The notes under the pieces: model-generated
What the model was told of the DNA's origin: nothing
The model's input: only the letters and a program-made list of their open reading frames with translations
The model's database searches: none
Translations under genes and position numbers: made by a program
In this document: piece by piece, positions 58,851-64,000 of the stretch
Position numbering within the stretch: the first letter of the stretch is position 1
Layout of the letters: every line of letters starts with the position of its first letter
Assembly (NCBI GenBank): GCA_001972305.1
Contig: BDDD01000726.1
Location: 186,001-250,000, forward strand
Direction of reading: 5' to 3'
DNA length: 64,000 bases
DNA from: Cephalotus follicularis
Lineage: Eukaryota > Streptophyta > Magnoliopsida > Oxalidales > Cephalotaceae

Positions 58851-58984
58851 AAATAAAGGTGTGTAAAAATTCATGCAAATAGTAACAAATCCGCATTTTA
58901 TTAACGATAAAAAAAGGCAGGGGCTACATTTCCAAAAAAAAAGTCAAACACAAAAAAACAATAGAGAAACAATAGCTATGAAGG
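58851..58984. other. Non-coding, A-rich gap
   Basis: Nothing recognised; several A runs lie between the plus-strand integrase remnant and the minus-strand coding remnant. Confidence 0.4.
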
Positions 58985-59368
58985 CCTCCTACAGAGACGC
59001 GAGGTACTTGGTGGCCAAGAAATTTTTGAACTCCTGAAAAAACTCATGAATATCTATTCTAGGGCAGACTCCCCTCAGCTTCATGTTGAGCTTTACAATC
59101 TCCTCCTACATATCAGAAAGCTGATTACTCCCAACTCAGTGTGGGCCATTTGCTATGCGTCAAAGCGCTTCTGAGATGCATCCAACAACTCTTCCTGAGC
59201 AGCCATGATCTTTGAAGTTGTACCAAGACATCTATATCAACTCTTCACTTGACCCTCAGAGAAAGCCAGTCTTCTCTACCCCTTTGGAGCTCTTGAGCTG
59301 CTGAGGAGTGCAGCTTCTTCAACCTACTTTATTCCTTATGTAGTGATATTGGTGACTTTACCATTTTG
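58985..59368 (-). pseudogene. Antisense coding remnant in element E, probable coiled-coil protein
   Basis: On the minus strand, in two frames after small indels: LKKLHSSAAQELQRGREDWLSLRV, MAAQEELLDASQKRFDA and EEIVKLNMKLRGVCPRIDI followed by HEFFQEFKNFLATKYLASL. The leucine/glutamate-rich stretches suggest a coiled coil. A TATA-like motif (TGTATATATAG) stands at 59440-59450, about 75 bp before the first ATG. Extra antisense ORFs downstream of pol are known in some Tat elements such as Grande. I do not recognise the protein itself. Confidence 0.45.
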
Positions 59369-59935
59369 GAGATTTCATAGAGGAATGAAAATCTAGGGAG
59401 AAAAAAGGAATATGGAAATTATAGAAGGAAGATCAACTCTATATATACAAGAAAAGAGTCCCCCGAACAATGAAGAACATTTAATTGAGGCTTTCTACCT
59501 CCACAAAAAAAAAGTATTAAATGCAGAAGATTAGAATCCCCAAGTAACATTGAATGAAGAAATGACCAGATACACATTTGAATTATGATAGGAATCGTAC
59601 ACTTTGCAAAGCCTCTGCATAATTGGGACTGCTGATAAGACTCTTACCCAATTAACAGTCCAATCCTACCAGGTATTAATCACTTTTATTAGGCTATTGA
59701 TTTAAGGATAGCCACGTTATATCATCATGATTAATGATCGATTTTATCCTCATGAGAACCTAACAGAAGTCACATTTATTAAAGGTATAGAATCTTGAAA
59801 TAAAGAAGGAAATATTTGATTGATAGAAAATTTTAAATACACAAAAGTGGGCCCAAGAACATTTATACAACTACATTCAGCCCAAGAAATAAGGACCAAG
59901 AGGTTTGTCTAGAGATAAAATATTCTCGTCCCTCT
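59369..59935. other. Non-coding, includes the TATA-like motif of the antisense remnant
   Basis: AT-rich, no coding sequence recognised. The motif at 59440-59450 reads as a TATA box on the minus strand. Confidence 0.35.
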
Positions 59936-59964
59936 CTAGATTCCTCAACATCGCCTCGTACTCT

Positions 59965-60590
59965 TTTATTGAGGCATTTATTCTAGCAAGATCCTTCGGA
60001 GGTTTTTAAATATCCTTTTCAACTCTTGCCTTGTCGTTATTAACGCCCTTATATCCTCAAGGCATGCAGCCTTCAAGTCCCTTTTCTTAGGCACAATGGA
60101 TATCTCCTCAATGCCTGCCTTCACCCAAGGAACATTAAATCCAAATGCCTAGCCAAGACACATGTAGGCCTCAAGCATATCCTCCACATCATCAGCGGTA
60201 CAGTTCAAAATGTTGGTGGTAGAGATCTCAAGTAGTAATTAGCCCAAGAAATTGAAGCCCAATGTGCTAGCACGTTGCCCCAAAAGAATAGAAGGTGTGA
60301 TGAATCCATATTTGTCCCCGACCTTTTGAAGGATGTGAAGCCATCACTTTTTAACTTTAAGGCCTCAAGTCAATTGGACATCTGGGACAACGCTCTCATC
60401 CTCATCAACATCAGTTGCACATTAAAAGGTATGTCCCACAGGGTTTGAAGGGGGATCCCTCATGGGTGCCTTAATAGGAAAGTCAACAGTATTCAAAGGC
60501 ATAATGGAGTCTACTCCCTCCACCTCTTTTGACTCAACAACTCTCTCAGGCTCTTCATGAGCCTCCTCTTCCTCTGTGAAATCAAGCAAG
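59965..60590 (-). pseudogene. Second antisense coding remnant in element E, about 200 codons
   Basis: One minus-strand frame holds for about 200 codons with six stops: EEAHEEPERVVESKEVEGVD, MPLNTVDFPIKAPM, WLHILQKVGDKYGFITPSIL, LGQRASTLGFNFLG, NCTADDVEDMLEAYMCLG, AFGFNVPWVKAGIEEISI, ACLEDIRALITTRQELKRIF. The stops (TAA, TGA, TAG) mostly fit C-to-T or G-to-A changes. Just upstream the sequence is pyrimidine-rich and ends TTTCACAG, like a 3' splice site. I do not recognise the protein. Confidence 0.45.
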
Positions 60591-60726
60591 TAAATAAATG
60601 AAAGGAGAGGAGAAAGTTAAGAAAGAGTAAGTATGGACAGAGTGAGTTTTAATAAAGGAACAAGGGCTCAAGAATTAGCTACTTGTGTCCCCTAAGCTTG
60701 ACACTCCAAGGAGCAGAAGGTCTAGG

Positions 60727-63242
60727 TGTTGGAAAGGCTCAAAATACGGAAGAGACATTAAGAGGGACTTTAGGGTTAAAGGTTGTATAACAAAACTTTT
60801 TAAATCATTTTAAATGCCCAGTCAATGGAATACCCTAAACCTAAGTCCATTAGTGTCCCATTATGCTCTAGGATATCTAATTAGGGTATCAATCAAACCT
60901 AGGAAACATTCCTAGAAAGAAGAAGGGGCGGGTTGGAGATAGGGTTACACAAACCCTAGCTTTGGCTCTCCCAAAAAAGGTATTAGGGTAACACACCAAA
61001 CCCTAACACATTGTGCTCCAAAACCTGAACCCTAACCCTACAAAACCCTTAGGGTTTTCTAGGGCACAAACTTGCAAAGAAAAGTGCATTGCTGGGACGG
61101 CAATCCCAGCCCTCAAACCTGACACCACAACACCACAAAACAACAGGAACAAAGATGGAATTAGAACCATTACCTAATTCTTACCCCACCTCCACTTTTG
61201 TGTGTTCCTTCTAACTTGGATCCAACCTTTGAAGCTTCACAAATATTGCTCCTCTAGGCATGCCTAGGGTTCTTTATAAAGGCTAAACGGATAGAAATGT
61301 ATACCCTAAATTAGTCTCCAAAACAAGTAAAGATAGAAACCATTAAAGTGACTATCTCCACCTATTATGAAGTTTGGAAGGTGAGAGAAAGGTTGTTTGT
61401 GTTTATTTCTCAAAGTGGTTGAAGCTCAAGTATGTTCTTCCATGGAGGAAGGCTTCTCAATGCTAGAGAAGGGAGAAAAAGATGAGAGAGCATTCGGGTG
61501 AGGAGATAAAAGAGAGAATGAGAGTTAAGTGTGTTAAGTAAGATACACCAAAATATCTTAAGTATGAGTCATATGTAAGACTAGTCAAACATATATCATT
61601 TAAGCTTCTCACACAAGCCTTTATGATTCATATAACTCTCTCAAATTTAAATCCTTTGGCCAGCCACACAATGCACAAAAGGCGCCGGGTGATGCCCACA
61701 AAACCAAGGCAAATTCAAGTGACTATTCATAAGTTGAAAAGTCAATATAAGTAGGCTAAAGTTTGAATTGGGGTAACCATTTCACAAGGAAATGTTAAGG
61801 CCCAATTTAAGCCATCACATAGCCCAAATTTTGGCCCACATAGGGAATTAAATCCCAAGCCCAAAAATGATACAAAGCCCACTTGCTCTCTCTACAAGTT
61901 AATGGCCAATGCATTTACAAGTTTACACAAACAATCCTTCGCATGGAACATTCTATCATGGCGATGCTTGAACTCACTTACAAAAGAAATGATATATGTT
62001 CAGCAAATAAAATGTTCACTAGCAAAGTAACATCTGTCTTAGATGCTAATCTCTCACTAAATGACATGTGTCCCTCACATGTCAACCTGTTCCAAAATCA
62101 GGCAGGACCTGAAATTGAAGTTGGATTCTGGTACAATGATATGCTTCCCAAACATCCCAAAGTTCCAGTACGACCATCCCAATAGTCTTTCGACTATCTA
62201 AATAGCTCTGGTGTGATCTCCAATCACCCACGGATCCATGGACCAAAGTACAAAGTCTATCATACGTTAGCTGGATAACCTGTACTTTCCTCACTGTCTT
62301 CAGTTTATATGTCATGTATCCCTCATCATCTCAGCTCCGACCGCGGCCCAGTGTTTGGATTTATGTCAACCCTGGGTAAAGTTGCGATAACTATAATTCT
62401 ATGAACGAACTAAGACTATCAGGAGACATCCCAGGAAACCACTTGTTTCCTATCTCACAAGTGCCTAGCCAGGACTTTAAGTCTCAACGGTCATAGATTT
62501 TATAGAGCCTATAACCCTCAACACGGGTGTGACGAACCCATCTTGCTCACTCGCCCATACATTTCGATACAACTCCCACAATGCCCAAAGACCACCCTTT
62601 TGCTAGAATGTGGCTAGTGCTGGGGATAGCGAAAATCAAAGCAAAACGGTTACTACACAATGCATGCCAGCCACTCAGGTCTAAGGACACAACGTAAATC
62701 ATGTATGATCTACTAGTCACCTTTGACTATACACTGCTGAGACAATAGGAACTCTATTGACATAGGTGTTGACTCTCCAAATAGATAACCTACGGTGGGT
62801 CGGTTCAGTGACATGCATCCAGCATGCACCCCGTATCAGCTTTAGGGTAAACCCAAATGGTGATGAGATAATCCATCCCCCACACACAAGAGGGCAAGCA
62901 TAGTATGACAACTCTTTACGGTTCAACAATTTCCCTAAAAAGGTGAACCTATGACTTGGAACGTTCTGTCAGAAGGGAGTAAGGATCTCATTCTCATAAC
63001 CTCTCAGGCACGAGATCCAACCCCCCGAACGACAGGGCACTATATGTGTATTCAGTTAACATGGAGATTAACTGATCCGTATCGACGGTTTGGGATAATA
63101 CATATAGTAAAATGCCAATCTTACTGAATATGCACTATAGAATATGCACATAACTAAAAATGTTTGGACCAAGAGTGTATCATATGTAAAATACATATGG
63201 ATACACCCATCTCGTGGCTTGCAGGGACACCCCTATTTGATA
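60727..63242 (-). repeat. 3' LTR of a Ty1/copia element on the minus strand
   Basis: It starts TGTTGGAAAGGCTC on the plus strand and ends near CCCCTATTTGATAA. The sense-strand start is decayed from TGTTAGAT as judged by the solo LTR. It is next to a polypurine tract and the RNase H end, so it is a 3' LTR. Homologous to 51335-53893 in opposite orientation. It contains plant-telomere-like AAACCCTA motifs near 60980-61060. Confidence 0.82.
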
Positions 63243-63256
63243 ATCTCCCACTTGGC
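63243..63256 (-). promoter_or_regulatory. Copia element polypurine tract
   Basis: The minus strand reads GGCCAAGTGGGAGA directly before the LTR. This AAGTGGGAGA form is typical of plant copia elements. Confidence 0.75.
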
Positions 63257-63273
63257 CCTTCAGCCACGAAGAC

Positions 63274-64000
63274 CTACAGCCTAAGCATATTACACTCTCT
63301 TGCCTCCTGAGTACTGCTCATGGATTTAGTCAGTGGGTCTGGTATGTTCACTTCCACTGCGACTCTCTCTATGGTGACATTTACTCTTGTGATGTCTCCT
63401 ATATTTCTTCAATCACATCTCTTCCGAGATGATTCCACAGATTACGATCTCCACGATCAAATGATACCATTGCTGTATATGTTCGGTACAGTAATGAGAC
63501 CCGAGTTCCATGGCTTGTGGAAAGGCCTTCATCAATGTCACAGTCACCACAACTGGACAAATGACGGATGGAATCTCTTTAAAGTTCAATGATGAACTTC
63601 CACATCCAAACCATCTATCAATATCGGTATCACAGGTTGCAACATACTCTTATTCTCTAGTGGAATATGCAGTCCTCGGCTGCCACAAATTCCTCCAACT
63701 CACATAGCACTTCCGTTTAGGACCAACACATATCCTGAAACGGATTTGTGATCATCCAGATCAGTATAGAAATTAGAGTCCTCATAACTCATAAATTTCA
63801 ATTCACTATCACCTCCATATGTAAAGAAGATATCCTGAGTCTCTCTCTCAGATATCATATTCTCTTGACAGTTATCCAGTGCGTCTCACTAGGATTGGAC
63901 TGAAATCCACTAGCCATTCTCTAGGCAATGTGCGACATCAGGCCTAGTATGAAGTATGACATACATGAAGGAGCCCACATCCGAAACATAAGGTAGACTA
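63274..64000 (-). pseudogene. Ty1/copia reverse transcriptase end and RNase H, broken, continues beyond the window
   Basis: From the window edge the minus strand reads YVSDVGSFMYVILHTRPDV (end of the copia RT region), then a decayed stretch with three stops, then FFTYGGDSELKFMSYEDSNF and TDLDDHKSVSGYVLVLNG. The DDHKS-SGY motif identifies copia RNase H. After frame changes it ends VAVEVNIPDPLTKSMSSTQE and ECNMLRL before a stop at 63274-63276. The remainder of pol and the 5' LTR lie to the right of the window. Confidence 0.82.

Noticed and set aside
61883-62185. Plus-strand open frame in the copia LTR
   Set aside because: It is antisense to the element; the corresponding region of the solo LTR (51335-53893) is not open in the same way, and no domain is visible.

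Overview
The window is repeat-dense plant nuclear DNA, probably from a eudicot. It is AT-rich, carries several kinds of plant LTR retrotransposon and a CACTA DNA transposon, and shows no host gene, tRNA or rRNA that I can support. Nearly all coding sequence is retrotransposon gag-pol, all of it broken.

Layout. 1-1202 is unassigned, possibly an old LTR remnant. Element A (1203-10352, minus strand) is a Tekay/Del-like Ty3/gypsy chromovirus. Its 3' LTR carries a foreign block, and its 5' LTR is cut off and joined to a piece of LTR from family D (10353-11109). 11110-12356 is non-coding, and 12370-14589 is a Ty1/copia-like LTR on the minus strand. Element B (14601-47605, minus strand, same family as A) has been split open. 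Its 5' LTR holds element C (23578-41236, plus strand, another chromovirus) and a CACTA transposon (41440-47014). Inside the C gag sits element D (27564-35537, plus strand, a third chromovirus). The intact 3' LTR of B preserves the empty target site of both C and the CACTA element, so the order of insertion can be read directly. From about 48 kb to 60.7 kb lies a strongly decayed Tat-lineage Ty3/gypsy element (E) with two RNase H domains, three integrase zinc-finger modules and antisense coding remnants. Its pol is split by a solo copia LTR (51335-53893). The right edge (60727-64000) is the 3' LTR and RNase H end of a copia element on the minus strand, whose LTR is homologous to the solo LTR but inverted.

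How the parts work. Each autonomous element would have used its LTR promoter, a tRNA-iMet-type primer site, Gag, protease, reverse transcriptase/RNase H and integrase (with a C-terminal chromodomain-like tail in A, B and D). None can do so now. Most breaks in D are C-to-T stop codons, as expected after DNA methylation. The CACTA element has lost most of its transposase and would need a helper.

The most unusual signal is a set of palindromic sites with a GTCGAC core, repeated about every 20-22 bp (two helical turns) in the LTRs of A, B, C and D and in two arrays in or beside the copia-like LTR. Two flank types occur: CAGTCGACTG in A, B and C, and GCGTCGACGC/GACGTCGACGTC in D and the copia-like region. 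I could not run alignments or database searches. Family names rest on motifs I can see, and boundaries were read by eye.
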